Source: Parus major
Lineage: Eukaryota; Chordata; Aves; Passeriformes; Paridae
NCBI RefSeq assembly: GCF_001522545.3
Contig: NC_031768.1
Span: 2,670,938-2,734,937, forward strand
DNA: 64,000 bases
Reading direction: 5' to 3'
Part shown: piece after piece, positions 49,502 to 61,575 of the stretch
Position numbering within the stretch: the stretch's first letter is position 1
How the letters are laid out: every line of letters starts with the position of its first letter
The notes under the pieces: model-generated
What the model saw: the letters and a program-made list of their open reading frames with translations, nothing else
What the model was told of the DNA's origin: nothing
Databases searched by the model: none
Translations under genes and position numbers: made by a program

Positions 49502-49966
49502 TTCTCACTTCCAGAGAGCCCTGGAGGGGCTGGAGCGTGTCCAGGGCAGGGAACGGAGCTGGGAAGGGTCTGGAGCCCCAGGAGGGGCTGAGGGAGCTGG
49601 GAAAGGGGCTGAGCCTGGAGCAAAGGAGGCTCAGGGGGCCCTTGTGGCTCTGCACAAGTCCCTGGCAGGAGGGGACAGCCGGGGGGGTCGGGCTCTGCTG
49701 CCAGGGAACAGGGACAGGAGGAGAGCTCAGGCCTCAGGCTGGGCCAGGGGAGGCTCAGGGTGGGCAGCAGCAGGAATTTGCCCATGGAAAGGGAGCTCAG
49801 GCCTTGGCAGGGGCTGCCCAGGGAGCTTTGCAGTGCCCATCCCTGGAGGTGTCACCTGGACGTGGCACTCAGGGCTCTGGGCTGGGGACAAGGTGGGGAC
49901 AGGTTACAGATTGGACTCCATGGGCTGGGAGGGCTTTTCCAGCCTCAGGGATTCTGGGATTCCCTG
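49502..49966 (+). mobile_element. CR1 LINE 3' end, second subfamily, longest copy
   Basis: Runs from GAGAGCCCTGGAGGGGCTGG to a terminal repeat (GGGATTCTGGGATTCCC) near 49947-49963. It is near-identical to the 950-1236 and 19151-19560 copies. The 179-codon frame over it is repeat-derived. Confidence 0.9.
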
Positions 49967-50570
49967 AGCTCAAAGCATGGAGCCTTCTCAGCTCTCTTTG
50001 ACACAGGCTAAGGCAGCACCAGAACAGGCCAGGGTGCTGCAGGCTGCCTGGGGGAAACATGAGGACAGAGCTGGAGAGAACAGACACCTTTGTCAATAAA
50101 GTGTAAACTCGCCATCTCCACCCTTGGAAAGCTCCCAGGCTCTCCCTGGCGTTATCAATACTGAGTGCAAGGACTGGCAGCGTGTTTCACCCAGCAGAAA
50201 ACCACCTCACCCCCCAAAAAATCCATCTGCACCGTGGTATTTGAGGCACAACCCGTGAAAGCAGGGAGGGATCCATCTGGCCCGGCTTTTATGGGCACTG
50301 CATTTTTACTGTCACTTTTAAAAAAGTTACGTTAACACCCACCTCCAGGCGAAGTCCTTGCGTATGCAGCTCTGTGCTAAAAACATTCCCAGCTGGAGAA
50401 CCTGCTCCTGTCTTCCCAACCTCTCCAGCTATTCTTTCATGTTGCTGGTGCAGAACAAGACGCTGGAAATGTCTGCATAATGTCTGTGTGTCTTTGGGGG
50501 AGGTGAGGAGAGGCGACTGCTGAGGCTGAGGTGCTTGAAAAATGAATTTTTATGGCGCTGTCTGAATGTA
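49967..50570. other. unique sequence, no gene recognised
   Basis: Slightly GC-richer unique DNA between two CR1 copies. Nothing recognised. Confidence 0.55.
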
Positions 50571-50755
50571 GAATCCCAGAATGGTTTGGGTTGGAAAGGA
50601 CCTTAAAGATCATCTCATTCCCACCCCTGCCATGGGCAGGGACACCTTCCACAATCCCAGGCTGCTCCAGCCTGGCCTTGGACACTTCCAGGGATGTGGC
50701 AGCCACAACTTTTTTGTGCCAGGGCCTCCCCACCCTCACAGGGAACAACTGAAAA
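50571..50755 (-). mobile_element. CR1 LINE 3' end fragment
   Basis: GAATCCCAGAATGGTTTGGG, a CTGCCATGGGCAGGGACACC block and CTGGCCTTGGACACTTCCAG in the order of a reversed CR1 3' end. Truncated near 50755. Confidence 0.9.
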
Positions 50756-52837
50756 TGAATGGCCACTACTTGAAATTAGAATCTGAAGTAAAACTTGCAT
50801 GAAAAGATATCTTTTGGTAATTGTTTATAATTGACCTAACAGACATATTTATTTATCTGTGACATAAAATACATTCTGAAAGCTCAGGTTTAATCTGGCA
50901 CTTCATCTACCACCCTTTCTCTGTGATTGCATCTTGCCTGCTTTCCATAAATAAGACACTGCTCTTTTCCTGCTGACTAAGGACACTGCTTCTTAAGAAA
51001 GGGCTTTTGTGCTGCTCCTTATCTGATAACACCACTGAGGAATCCTGGATGAAAAGAGAGAACTTTTCTATTGTTTCAAGCCTCAAAAATTTGCAGAGGA
51101 GTCTACTGCAGTAAATTCCACTATGTACAGTTGTTATACCTAAAAAAAACCCCAGACATCAACCTGCATTGTTAGGGTGGAATTGCAGTTTGAGCAGTGC
51201 TAATTATTTCTTACTAAGATATGTGAGAGGCAGGGGACATTCAGCGACAGAAAACAGCTGGAAGTGCTGCCCATGACCCACAATAAATTATCTGTGGAAG
51301 GTTTTATGGACTCCATAAAACTTCCCTGTTTTTTTAGGGATGTGGTGCTTTCCTCTCCAAATGTACAGAGTTGTTGAATAAGATAAGGGGTCACAGAAGC
51401 TGAGCTCTGATAGCTGGCAGAGCTAATCAGGTCATGCTCTAACATCTTAACAGAAAATGAAGAATTTTAATTGGAAACACATGCTGGGGCCTGGCATCAT
51501 CTACATTTCCATTATAATGCACCTTCCATGACAGCAGTGCACAATAAGGGTTCAACATCCTACAACAACAAAACACTTTAGTTTTAAAAGCAGGAAAAAG
51601 AAAATCTTAGTCATCAACTGAATTTATTAGATTTGCCTTAATTCAGTTAAATTTCAGAAAAATTCCAAGATTTTGCAGTATTTGTCCCTCAGAGGTGCAT
51701 TGCTTGCTTTTTAATTGAGGGGGTAGGAGGATGATCTGTTTAGGAGAACAGGGTGGCAGCACTCCCTTCCCCCTGGATTTACAGGAATTACTCCAAGGAG
51801 CAAGGAATCAGTCAGGGCAGTGGAGCTGCAGTGTTGTGCTGGAGGAATGCTGGCAGACTTGGAGTCATTAAGGTTATTTTTCCTCCGTTTTCTCCCAGTG
51901 TATCTCATGAGTTCCCTGTCTCCTCCATGCACACTGTGATGGGCTCACTGATGTTATGAAACAGGAATGTTGGGATTGTATCCCAGTGTTGTGCCCAGGA
52001 GCTGTGGAACAGCTGAAATTCTCTCCCCAGCACCTTTTTGAGCACTTTTGCACTCCTCAGAGCTGTGCTGTGCTTCCACCTCTTCACACAGGTGATTCAC
52101 AGCCCTGATCAATTCCCTGCCAGGAGTGAGGTGATTCCTGCAAATCCATTCACAGCCCAGCCATAGAATTTGCTGTTCCTTTGGATCCACAAGCACGTGG
52201 GCACAAATGAGCTTACTTTAATTTGCGTTTTAATTTTACTACATTTATTTTCCTTGCCATTCCTCAGCAGCGACTTTAATGGACTCCTTTCTTCTCTCCT
52301 TATTGACTCCTTCATGCCAAAAGAATAGAAAAGACAATTTATGAAGAAACCCCTTCTCCCCAGACAGCAAAATACCTTTTTTGATGCATTCTGTGTGTTT
52401 TACTCGAGTGGGGGACCCCAATGTACCTGCAAGTGATGCTTTGCTGACACAACCAGTGGAAAACATGAGAGTGATTCACAGTGAAAACTAGGGATGAAAA
52501 TTTGCTATTTGCAGTCAAACAAAGTCCTCCACAGACTTCTGACTACATAACTTTTAATGGTAAAAACAGGCAATAACAGTTGCTTGTAGATTTGCAATGA
52601 TGAAGCAGAGGTATGGAAGTTCTATTTAATGGGACTGGGAAGCTGGCATCATTTTCAGAACTGACAAAAAATTGTGGATATTTAAATATTAAAAACTTCA
52701 ATTGTGGCTATTTAAACATTTCCATGTAGATATTTGAGCTGGCATTTCTCTGTACTTACTAATAACCGAATGTGCTGTGGCTTGACAAGGTTTGGATGCA
52801 GACACCTGGAGGTGACCCAGCTGGAAACTCTGGAGGG
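50756..52837. other. unique AT-rich sequence, no gene recognised
   Basis: Small open frames only. No repeat family recognised. Confidence 0.58.
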
Positions 52838-53254
52838 TGTCCTGGTGTTGGCTGGGAGAGGGTTAATTTTGTTTCCTAGTAGCTGGTTTGGGTTTAGTAT
52901 GAAAACCACACTGAAGTTTAGTGTTGTGAGCAGTGCTTCCCCTAAATCCAGACCTCCTCAGCATCTCATGCTCGGAACGTGAGGAGATGCACACAAAGCT
53001 GGGAGGAAGCACAGTCAGGACAATGACCTGGACTGGCCAAAGGGATGTTCCTCATCAGAGGACACCATTCCCAGTACAAAACTGGGAAAGCTGACTGGGA
53101 GTGGCTGCTCAGGAACAGGCTGGGAATCAGTCAGTGAGTGGTGAAAATTGTGTTGTGCATCACTTGTGTCTCCTGGGTTCTGTCACTCTCTCTCCATTGC
53201 ATTACTATGATTATCAGTAGAATTGTTTTCATATTATTGTTGTTATTATTATTA

Positions 53255-53297
<43 letters not shown>

Positions 53298-53410
53298 ACT
53301 GTCCTTATCTCAACCCACAAGGTTAACTTCTTCTTGCCAATCCTCCTGCCCACTGGTGGGGTGGGAGGGAGTGGGAAAGTCAATTATTTGTCAGCTGGGG
53401 TTAAACCACA
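52838..53410 (-). mobile_element. solo LTR of an avian ERVL-type endogenous retrovirus
   Basis: Reading the minus strand, the element begins TGTGGTTTAACCCC and ends CCAACACCAGGACA, the ends I know from a widespread avian ERVL LTR group. Internal landmarks also fit: a GATAAGGACAGTTTAA block (about 53295-53310) beside an (AAT)n tract, and a GTGATGCACAA block (about 53154-53164). It is about 573 bp long. No gag, pol or env sequence lies on either side. No clear target duplication is visible (GAGGG left, ACACT right). Confidence 0.82.
53234..53296. repeat. (ATT)n microsatellite inside the LTR
   Basis: Nearly perfect trinucleotide run with two GTT interruptions on its left side. This position is (AAT)n in related LTRs on the other strand, so it is part of the element and probably polymorphic. 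Confidence 0.95.
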
Positions 53411-53689
53411 ACACTGGGGGAAAGGAGATTTGTGCAAAGGGCACCTGGATATGGATTAATAGGTCAAATAATTTGGGGGAAGTGGCAACATGATCTTCTT
53501 TTAAGCCTCTGGTTTAGACCAAGATTGAGCCAATGAGTCCTGAAAGTCTCAGTCTATATGGAATTACTCAAAAATTTAATTTCAGGTCTGTAATTAATCA
53601 CAGTTTCCGTAGTGCTGTAGATACAGCTGATGCAGTGGAGAAGGGTGTGTGTAAGGAGAGCTAGAAACATGAATTCACAAGAAGGATGG

Positions 53690-53990
53690 GGAGGGACTTT
53701 TACAAGGGCAGTGAGTGACAGGGCATGGAATGACCTTAAACTGGAGAACAACAGGGTTAGATGGGATATGGGGAAAAAATTCCTTCCCTGGCAGGGTGGG
53801 CAGGGGCTGGGATGGAATTGCCAGAGCAGCTGGGGCTGCCCCTGGATCCCTGGCAGTGCCCAAGGCCAGGCTGGACATTGGGAGCTCCTGGCACACTGGG
53901 AGGTGGCCCTGCCATGGCTGGGGTGGCTCTGGAGGAGCTTTCAGGTCCCTTCCAGCCCAAACCAGCCTGGGATTTTTTGATTCTATGAAT
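53690..53990 (+). mobile_element. CR1 LINE 3' end with terminal repeat
   Basis: Plus-strand CR1 from TTTTACAAGGGCAGTGAGTG through the shared block GCCAAGGCCAGGCTGGACAT to the terminal GATTCTATGAAT at about 53979-53990. Same subfamily as 27573-28105 and 60250-60585. Confidence 0.92.
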
Positions 53991-54659
53991 ACCAGCAGAA
54001 ATATTTAGTGGTGTTTACACCATAAGCTGTGGGTCCAGCAGGCAGGCAGGACATGGATTCACTCATGACAAGACTGGGATATCATCCAGAAAAATCTGCT
54101 TTTTCCAAAGACAAAATGGGGTTATGTGGTGAGGTCTGCAGGTGTGAGAGGATATCACCAGACCCCTGCTGTTGGAAACAACAGAAAAATTTATCTGTGA
54201 GTCATGTTCTTCCCTGGATTTTCAGACTCTGCCCCTCAACAGTGGAATTTAGCTAAAGGCTGAACAGACCTGAGAATAAAGCAGTGGCTGCTACTGATGC
54301 AGGGGGTTTGTCTGCACAGGTCTGTGGGAAACATGGAATTTGTGCCATCAGATGTCCTCGTGGCTGTGGTCCTCCCTGCCAGCAGCTAAACATCTTTCTA
54401 TAGATCCACACTCAACAAAGAAAGGAGAAGGAGTTCAAATATGGTTGAAATTTCCTTTGAATCACCTGCTTTTAATGAGAGTGTTCTAAAATGCATAACT
54501 GGAATGCTTCATGCAATGCCAGCTCTCACTTCATTAGAGAGCACTTCCTTCTGTGTCCCTGCGTGACACACTCTTGTTTTTTCAACTAATTAATCGCCTA
54601 TTTCGTTAAGTAAATACATATTTTTTTACATTTAAACTCGTTAAAATTCAAGTTGCAGG
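53991..54659. other. unique sequence, no gene recognised
   Basis: Spacer between two plus-strand CR1 copies. Nothing recognised. Confidence 0.55.
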
Positions 54660-54776
54660 CTCCATGAAGCTCTGAGCAACCTGGTCTAGTGGAAGGTTCC
54701 CTGCCCACAGAAAGGGATTGGAACTAAATGATCTTTAAGTTCTCTTCCAACCCAAACAATTCTCTGATTCTTTGGT
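54660..54776 (+). mobile_element. short CR1 LINE 3' end
   Basis: Contains the block GAGCAACCTGGTCTAGTGGA, then AACTAAATGATCTTTAAG, then CCAACCCAAACAATTC and the terminal TCTGATTCTTTG, which is the ordinary avian CR1 3' end. Confidence 0.9.
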
Positions 54777-56867
54777 TTGGTATTGAATCATCTATTGGAA
54801 GAGTCTCCAGCTTCTGGGGGTTTGAAATAAATGTAGTTACTCATTTTAATTTTGGATTAAATTTAGATGCAAGTCACGTGAAATCATGCAGTAATCTAAA
54901 AATATCTCGTGCAGAGTCCTGTGTATGATTCCCAAAGAGATATAAACAGCATAAACAGATATATGATAATTCTAGTGGAGTTCTTAATGTAGGTTTTCTA
55001 TATTTATGAAGAGAAATATTCAGTTTTGATCTCTGTGTTCACAGCAGTTGTTCTCTATCCTACACATGTCCATTGAAATATGAAAAAGAGTTTGATCCTA
55101 TCCTCACATCAGGACCATTTCTGCCTGGAAACCTTTGGAGTAACATAAGCAGATATTTCACACATGATTCATGAGCCTGCATCCAATGTATTCCCCCAAA
55201 CTGTTTTTTAAGGAGTTTTAAAATTCCTACTCCTCCCAAATACTGGAAGTTGTCTCTTCTGGCAAGATCCAGAGTAGGGAACAAAGGCTAAAAGCCATAA
55301 AATCTTTAATTCCCCCAGGAACTTTCCCTGTCCCTTTAGTAAAACATCCCTTTCTTTTCAAGAGGATGCACCAAATTAAACTTCCAGTGGAATTTTCCAT
55401 GCAACCACGACTCCCATGGATAATATATTCACCCATGCAGCAGAAAGCTAAAGAAATCTTAGGTGGCAATTGTGGAATTCATTTCAACTACTTTTTTCTT
55501 TCTTAGATGATTCCTGTTGCTTCCAGAGATTGTTTTATCCCATTGCAAACAGGATTTGAGGCAGGAAATATTTATTTCTTCACTGCCTGGGAGCAGTCCA
55601 GCCCAACTCACCCTGCATGCCTGGGTTTTTGACTGCTGGCAGGACTTAAATGGCTGATTTTTATGAAGATGTCTGGAAATTATGGCAATTTTGGATCATT
55701 GCACTGTATTGAAACACTGTTCCATGCAGCTTTTTCCTTCCTCCTTGGAATCATGACTCTCTTCTCGAGTTGCTGAGTACATCTCCAATTTTCCTGCTGG
55801 AACTCCCACCCAGAGGATTTACTTTTTATATTATCTAGTATTTTATTGTGTGATCTCACAGCCAAACTTAGTTTGGTTTTGGAGTAATTTTTTTCCTGTC
55901 TTTATAGTTATTAACTAAAACACAGAAAAAGTGACATCTGATGCCTAACCAGGTGTATATTAATTCTACTTTTTTTATGTTCTATCAGTGACATTCCTAA
56001 TACTGCACACTTTACCAATAGGTAAATCATTTTTATGTTTGTTTGGGAGTTTTATTTTAATTTCTTTCCACAGAAGACATCACATTTAGCTTCCAGCAAA
56101 AGAAGTGTGATCTATAAGGCATCGTTTTTCTCCTTCCACTTATCAATGCTGCATTTAATAGCACTCATTCTTCAAATGATTTATTGCCAATGACTGCAGT
56201 TTTCACTTTTAAACTGTATGTCTAATGTAAGAATTATCCAGCATTTTATGTAAAGTTGTGTATTATGTTAGACATTCAGGTAGGATGCATCACACTTAAG
56301 TCTTTTTCCTGTTTTATTGATGGAGGTTGAATTCAAAAAGATCCTGTGAAGTTAAACTGCAAAGACAACTCTGAAAGTGTCCTTCTTTCTGCACTGAAAG
56401 TTAAAGGAGTGCCATGGATTTCACATCTGCTTTTCATCAGCATTTGTGGTGCAGCAAAGGCACATCCCAGACTCTGCAAGGATTGGGGAATACCACATTT
56501 GAGCAGGGGGAGTGGAGGAGAAGCCTGCCAGAATCCAGATTACAGAGGGACGAGGTTTTAGGCTCAAAGGTTGTTCAGCCTGGCATTGTGTGAGAGAAGG
56601 AAGCAGCTTTGCTGCCCAGCTGCTCCAAGGATGCCAACAGTTGTTGGAACCCTGCCAGGGGGCTGGGTGCCAGTGACAAAAATGAGCAGAGCTTAACATC
56701 TGCTTTTTGTGATTGCTGCCCAAAAACGAGAGAGGAACATTCTGCTGCTTCAATGTGCTGGGCTGGAAAGCCCTGAAAGGCTTTTGGGGTGTTGTACATG
56801 GCTTTGTGCTCTGCTGCTTCCCCCAGCCCACCAGCACCAGGCACCTCAGACACTGGCTTTTTAGGAT
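54777..56867. other. unique AT-rich sequence, no gene recognised
   Basis: A 150-codon minus-strand open frame at 56421-56873 matches no family I recognise and overlaps other short frames. No gene called. Confidence 0.55.
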
Positions 56868-57466
56868 TGTCATTTAGGGTTTTCCTGTGGCAGGACTGTC
56901 CTCCCCCTCCCTCACAGAGAGCTGGTGCAGATATGGAAGAGATAACTCAGGGTTAAAGCCCAGCAAGAGATCATCTCTGAGCCAAAAGGGCTCAGGTCCC
57001 AGCTAAGATTCCACATCTTAGTCTGGACAGCAGATGTGGGAAGAGATAAAGGAAATATTCTTGACTGAGAGACGCTGTTTTACAAACTATAAAAGACATG
57101 AATTATCACAGAGTCAGAAGCCTTCCACACACACACCCTGACAGTGTTCAAGACTTCAACCCAGAGTTTCACCCAGATTCCACAGTTACTTTCTTTGGAA
57201 CTGAGGGAAAGGATCTCAGTGTGTGCCCCACCAACAACTGGATGGTAAAATACATTGAATCCTAAGTTATATTATTTCTTCCCTAGCTGTAACTTTAATA
57301 GGTACCTTTAACCCCATGCTGCATTTACCTTCTAGAAGTTTTCTTTTTGTCTTTACTCCCGTGTAGAGCTCAGTTTAAGTCTTATGTCTGTTAGTTTTGC
57401 ATCTATTAAATTAAAAATTCATTCTAAAATAGACTGAATCAGCCATTATTAAAGAACTTGTGAATG
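56868..57466 (+). promoter_or_regulatory. promoter- or LTR-like block (unproven)
   Basis: Begins TGTCATTTAGGG, has several GATAA/AGATAA motifs, a TATAAAAG at about 57089-57096, a short CA-rich stretch after it and an ATTAAA at about 57406. This order resembles an LTR or a promoter region. The right side is lost in a gap, so no 3' terminus or target duplication can be checked. Confidence 0.25.
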
Positions 57467-58041
57467 NNNNNNNNNNNNNNNNNNNNNNNNNNNNNNNNNN
57501 NNNNNNNNNNNNNNNNNNNNNNNNNNNNNNNNNNNNNNNNNNNNNNNNNNNNNNNNNNNNNNNNNNNNNNNNNNNNNNNNNNNNNNNNNNNNNNNNNNNN
57601 NNNNNNNNNNNNNNNNNNNNNNNNNNNNNNNNNNNNNNNNNNNNNNNNNNNNNNNNNNNNNNNNNNNNNNNNNNNNNNNNNNNNNNNNNNNNNNNNNNNN
57701 NNNNNNNNNNNNNNNNNNNNNNNNNNNNNNNNNNNNNNNNNNNNNNNNNNNNNNNNNNNNNNNNNNNNNNNNNNNNNNNNNNNNNNNNNNNNNNNNNNNN
57801 NNNNNNNNNNNNNNNNNNNNNNNNNNNNNNNNNNNNNNNNNNNNNNNNNNNNNNNNNNNNNNNNNNNNNNNNNNNNNNNNNNNNNNNNNNNNNNNNNNNN
57901 NNNNNNNNNNNNNNNNNNNNNNNNNNNNNNNNNNNNNNNNNNNNNNNNNNNNNNNNNNNNNNNNNNNNNNNNNNNNNNNNNNNNNNNNNNNNNNNNNNNN
58001 NNNNNNNNNNNNNNNNNNNNNNNNNNNNNNNNNNNNNNNNN
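57467..58041. other. assembly gap (575 N)
   Basis: N run whose right edge is a CT-rich (TCC)n repeat. The gap probably lies in low-complexity DNA. Glu-rich or Leu/Ser-rich frames across it are artefacts. Confidence 0.99.
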
Positions 58042-58070
58042 CTCCTCCTCTTCCTCTTCCTCCTCCTCCA
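58042..58070. repeat. (CTC/CTT)n repeat at gap edge
   Basis: Pure pyrimidine triplets immediately after the gap. Confidence 0.9.
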
Positions 58071-58710
58071 AATGCCTCAGCAAGGCAGCCAAAAGCTCCA
58101 TTCTCCCTCAGGATCTGCTCCTGGCAGACACAACCAGGCTGTTGGAACCCACAAGCAGCTTGATAAAACATCTGTCCTGCATTCCTGAAATGCTGAGCAC
58201 CTTGAGGAAGCTTTAGCTCAGAGCAACATCAAACAGCTTTGGAAGAATTTAAAGCAGAGGCTCTGTGGTGGCAAGGAGTCATCAGGGATGAGGAAAGTCA
58301 GGTGTTGGATCCTTGTTCTCAGGAGTGGGATGCTCTGCAGCTCCTGGGCCTGATTCACATATTCCAGGGTGGGATATGTGAGATCTAGAGCGTGTTTGTG
58401 AATTTTGTTCTCTGGCTGTTTCCAGTCCTTTGTTATTGTAGCCAATTCTTCTTGGATTTTTGTTACTCTTTGTTTTTGTAGCCCATTAGTCCTGTTTTGG
58501 GGCAATAGTCTGCATTGCTATTAGAGTTGAGCCTGGTTTTTCAGACCTTTTCTTCATTTTGGATGCTAAACTCACCCTTTAAAACACTAAAAACCTTATT
58601 TTACCTGCCAGAATCAGGCACTCTGCAGACCCAACTGGACACATCCTTCTGTGCTGTCAATATGCCCGTGGTAACTCCTCCTTGGCATGTTTTACAATTA
58701 ATTTTATAGC
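58071..58710. other. sequence of unknown nature, no gene recognised
   Basis: A minus-strand open frame at 58218-58505 (95 codons) has no recognisable domain. The segment might belong to an element hidden in the gap, but nothing here proves it. Confidence 0.45.
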
Positions 58711-59110
58711 CATGAGAAGGTAATTTCTCCTAGACCAGCTTTCCCTGCTTCCTGATTAGAACACTGTGGCAGATGGTGTAATGTCTTAATAAAATCAAAA
58801 TATATGACCCTCCTCAGCTTCTTTCTTTGCCTGTGTTGATCTACTGTGGGATGAAATGAGGCAGGTTTGATGCAATGTGCTGTTGATAAAGCCATTTTGG
58901 CTTGTATTTCCTGGTGCCTAAAGCAGTTTTTATTTTTTAAAGAGCTTAATTTAAGGTGAGTGGTTCATAATTCACCAGTTTCTTTTCCCTTTTCTGCCAA
59001 ACATCCTTCATGTTTAAGACAGGCACCACATGTGTTCTTTCCAGCCCACTGGAATTTCCCTCATTCTCCATGAATTCTGAGGTAGATTTGATGTTGTCTT
59101 AAACTGGCTT
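58711..59110 (-). mobile_element. probable ancient L3/CR1-like LINE relic
   Basis: Blocks such as TTGATAAAGCCATTTTGGC, then GTGGTTCATAATTCACCAG, then CACTGGAATTTCCCTCATTC and TCTCCATGAATTCTGA follow the order of the reverse-transcriptase region of old amniote CR1/L3 elements on the minus strand. It is heavily decayed with no open frame of note. It may continue, less clearly, to about 59480. Confidence 0.45.
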
Positions 59111-60027
59111 TTAGTGTATTCCTCAGGTTTAACTGATTAGAGAACATCAAGATTTATGTTATGTCCTATCCAGTTATAGGGAAGGATCTTCTCTCTTGGG
59201 TTGAGTAGTTCCTTGCTCACCACAGGCCTTTGCAGTGCAAAAATCCACAAAAAAATACTCACAATCCTAATAAATGTAATCTGTACCTTTCCTTTCTGTT
59301 GAGAAGTGGGAAAAAACTCTCCCAGCACTTCCTCTTGCTACTGATCTACTCACAGATTAATTTCTTGCTATTACTGTTGCCTCTTCCAGGCTGAACTTCT
59401 CTTTGTTTCTTGGCTTCCAGTGTTAACCCCTATTTCCTTCAGAAATTATCTTTAATGTTATGGCACAATCTCTGTGTGCTTTGTTCTTGTGAGGTCAGTG
59501 TGAAATTCTCCATTTAGCTCAGTTAATCTCTTATCTTTTAATACTTGATATGGATTCCTCTGGGTGTGCCCTTTCTCTGGGGGACAGCTTTCCCTAACTG
59601 CTGCAGTTTTCTACAAAATTCCCTCAAATCCCTCCAGCTGACAGCTCCTGGAATCTGTGGCATTCTTCTAATTGCTCACAAGAGATTTGATTTTCTGATC
59701 CTTTTAGATTTGGGATCTATTTTCAATCCCCAATGTGTTAACACCTGGTTCCTCTCCTCTCTTGTCACTTGTGTCGAGTCCTTCCCTGTGCAAAATTTGT
59801 CTGGAAATGCACTGGACAAACCTTCTGTGCACAGGAGTTGCAGCAAAAACTCATCCTGATCATCTCTCCTGCTGTCTGTGCTGATGCAAAAATACAGGAA
59901 ATAAAGGGGAATGATCAGATTTGTTCAATGGATTGACTTCATCCCACTCAGAACCTTTTCACGAATGATTCTAAGCTCAGCTTTGATTCCAGGCCCTTGC
60001 TGGAACCAACCCACTGGTGTTTGCACA
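59111..60027. other. unique or very old repeat-derived sequence, no gene recognised
   Basis: Possible continuation of the preceding relic. Otherwise nothing recognised. Confidence 0.45.
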
Positions 60028-60165
60028 CACCAGGAAACTCCGATTCTTTTGGGTTAGAAAAGATGTTCAAGATCATCCAGCCCAACCATTCCCCACCAGT
60101 GCCAAGGCCACCAGAACCCCACATCCCCAAGTGCCACATCAAAGATGCCCAACTTCATCCCTCCT
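60028..60165 (-). mobile_element. diverged CR1 LINE 3' end
   Basis: GATTCTTTTGGGTTAGAAAA, then CAAGATCATCCAGCCCAACC, then CCACATCCCCAAGTGCCACA, matching an older CR1 3'-end variant in reverse. Confidence 0.75.
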
Positions 60166-60249
60166 CTTTCTCCATGCTGACACGGGTTCTGTGGCAAAAG
60201 CTTTGCAATCATGTAAAGATGATAAAACTGACAAAGGGAGCCTGCAAGA

Positions 60250-60585
60250 AAGGTGGAGAGTTACTTCTCACAATGGTCTGGAGTGACAGGACAACAGGGA
60301 ATGGCTTCAAACTGAATGAGTAGGTTCAAATTGGATATTAGGAAGGAATTGTTCCCTGGCAGGGAGGGCAGGGGCTGGGATGGAATTGCCAGAGCAGCTG
60401 GGGCTGCCCCTGGATCCCTGGCAGTGCCCAAGGCCAGGCTGGACATTGGGAGCTCCTGGGACAGTGGGAGGTGGCCCTGCCATGGCTGGGCTGGGATGGG
60501 ATGAGTTTTAAGGTTCCTTCCCACCCAAACCATTCCATCATTCCATGATTCCATGATTCTGTGATTCCATGATTCCATGATCTGC
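60250..60585 (+). mobile_element. CR1 LINE 3' end with intact terminal repeats
   Basis: A plus-strand CR1. The central block (about 60376-60520) is the near-exact reverse complement of 27600-27745. It ends with about five 8-nt units of the ATTCCATG/ATTCTGTG type at 60540-60582, the hallmark of the CR1 3' terminus, so the strand and 3' end are certain. Confidence 0.96.
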
Positions 60586-61556
60586 TGCTTGGTCTTCAAG
60601 GTGCCCTGTGTTGAAATGTTCATGCTCTTGGTTATGTACATTGTGATGCTCTTGAATTTAACTTAAATTCAACATGTTATATTTAAAACTCCATCCTGTA
60701 ACTTGTATTCTGTAGCTTTTGAGAGCTGCTGGGCCAGTGCCTTACTGAACAGTTATCCCAAATGAATTCTGCTGCTTTGTTTTAAGGCAGACACTGAATC
60801 CTGGGGTGAATTAAAGGTGGGACATTTTCTGGTAGACAGTTGCTAATTTGGTTCTGAAAGTCTCAGAGCAGTGTTACTGTGAGCTGTATTCCTGTGTCTG
60901 GAGATGTCCTGGCATGGACTGGAAGGAATAATTCTCCAGGCAACAGCACCACATTGAAGTTTTAGGTGTAAATGAAGTCTTTGCACTGCATTTTTTCCAT
61001 GCTCTGTATGCCCAGAACAGAGCTGAAGGCCTTATGTGCATGTTGAATAGTGGGATTTTAATAAATAATAAGTATTGCTATTCATTTAATGTTTTCTTTT
61101 CATCCCTGGTGAGGCACCCTGGGAGAAATTCACACCCTTACTGAAGGAAAGACTGAAATTCTTCCCTGGAATATGAGCAGATTTACAAAGTTGCTGTGTT
61201 CTCTTGGTCTCTGCACATCCCTCTCCATCCCCTCTCCATCCCTGCACTGCCATTCCAGTGGGAATTGCTCTTCTCTGAGCTTGTGCCTTTCTCCAAGGAG
61301 ACACCTGGACGTGGCTGTGCTGTGCTGGGCTCTTGAGCTGGGTTTTCCTCCAGCTCTTGCACAGGGCTGGTTATGTAATGCTGCAGCAGCGTGGAGAGAC
61401 AGGAGCTGCTCGATGAGGAAAAGTGACAGTGGGGTGGAGCACTGAATTCCATGAGGAAGGTGAACAGCCTCAGCTTGTGACAGCTAAAAGAACAAAGTTC
61501 TTTAATGGGGATTATTCAGCTTAAAGGATAATTGTGCCAGGCAAAATGTCCATCTT

Positions 61557-61575
61557 TGTGTGTGTGTGTGTGTGT
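61557..61575. repeat. (TG)n microsatellite
   Basis: Perfect dinucleotide run of about 9.5 units. Confidence 0.95.

Noticed and set aside
49462..50001. A 179-codon GC-rich open frame as a coding gene
   Set aside because: It lies over a CR1 3' end whose copies elsewhere in the window give the same peptide, so it is repeat-derived.
52838..53410. A full provirus around the ERVL-type LTR
   Set aside because: No second LTR, primer-binding site or gag/pol/env similarity is visible on either side, so it is a solo LTR.
56421..56873. 150-codon minus-strand open frame as a gene
   Set aside because: No recognisable family and overlapping open frames. Possibly part of an unidentified repeat, but not supported.
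57439..58216. Glu-rich or Ser/Leu-rich protein across the 575-bp gap
   Set aside because: Made of N codons and a CT-rich triplet repeat.
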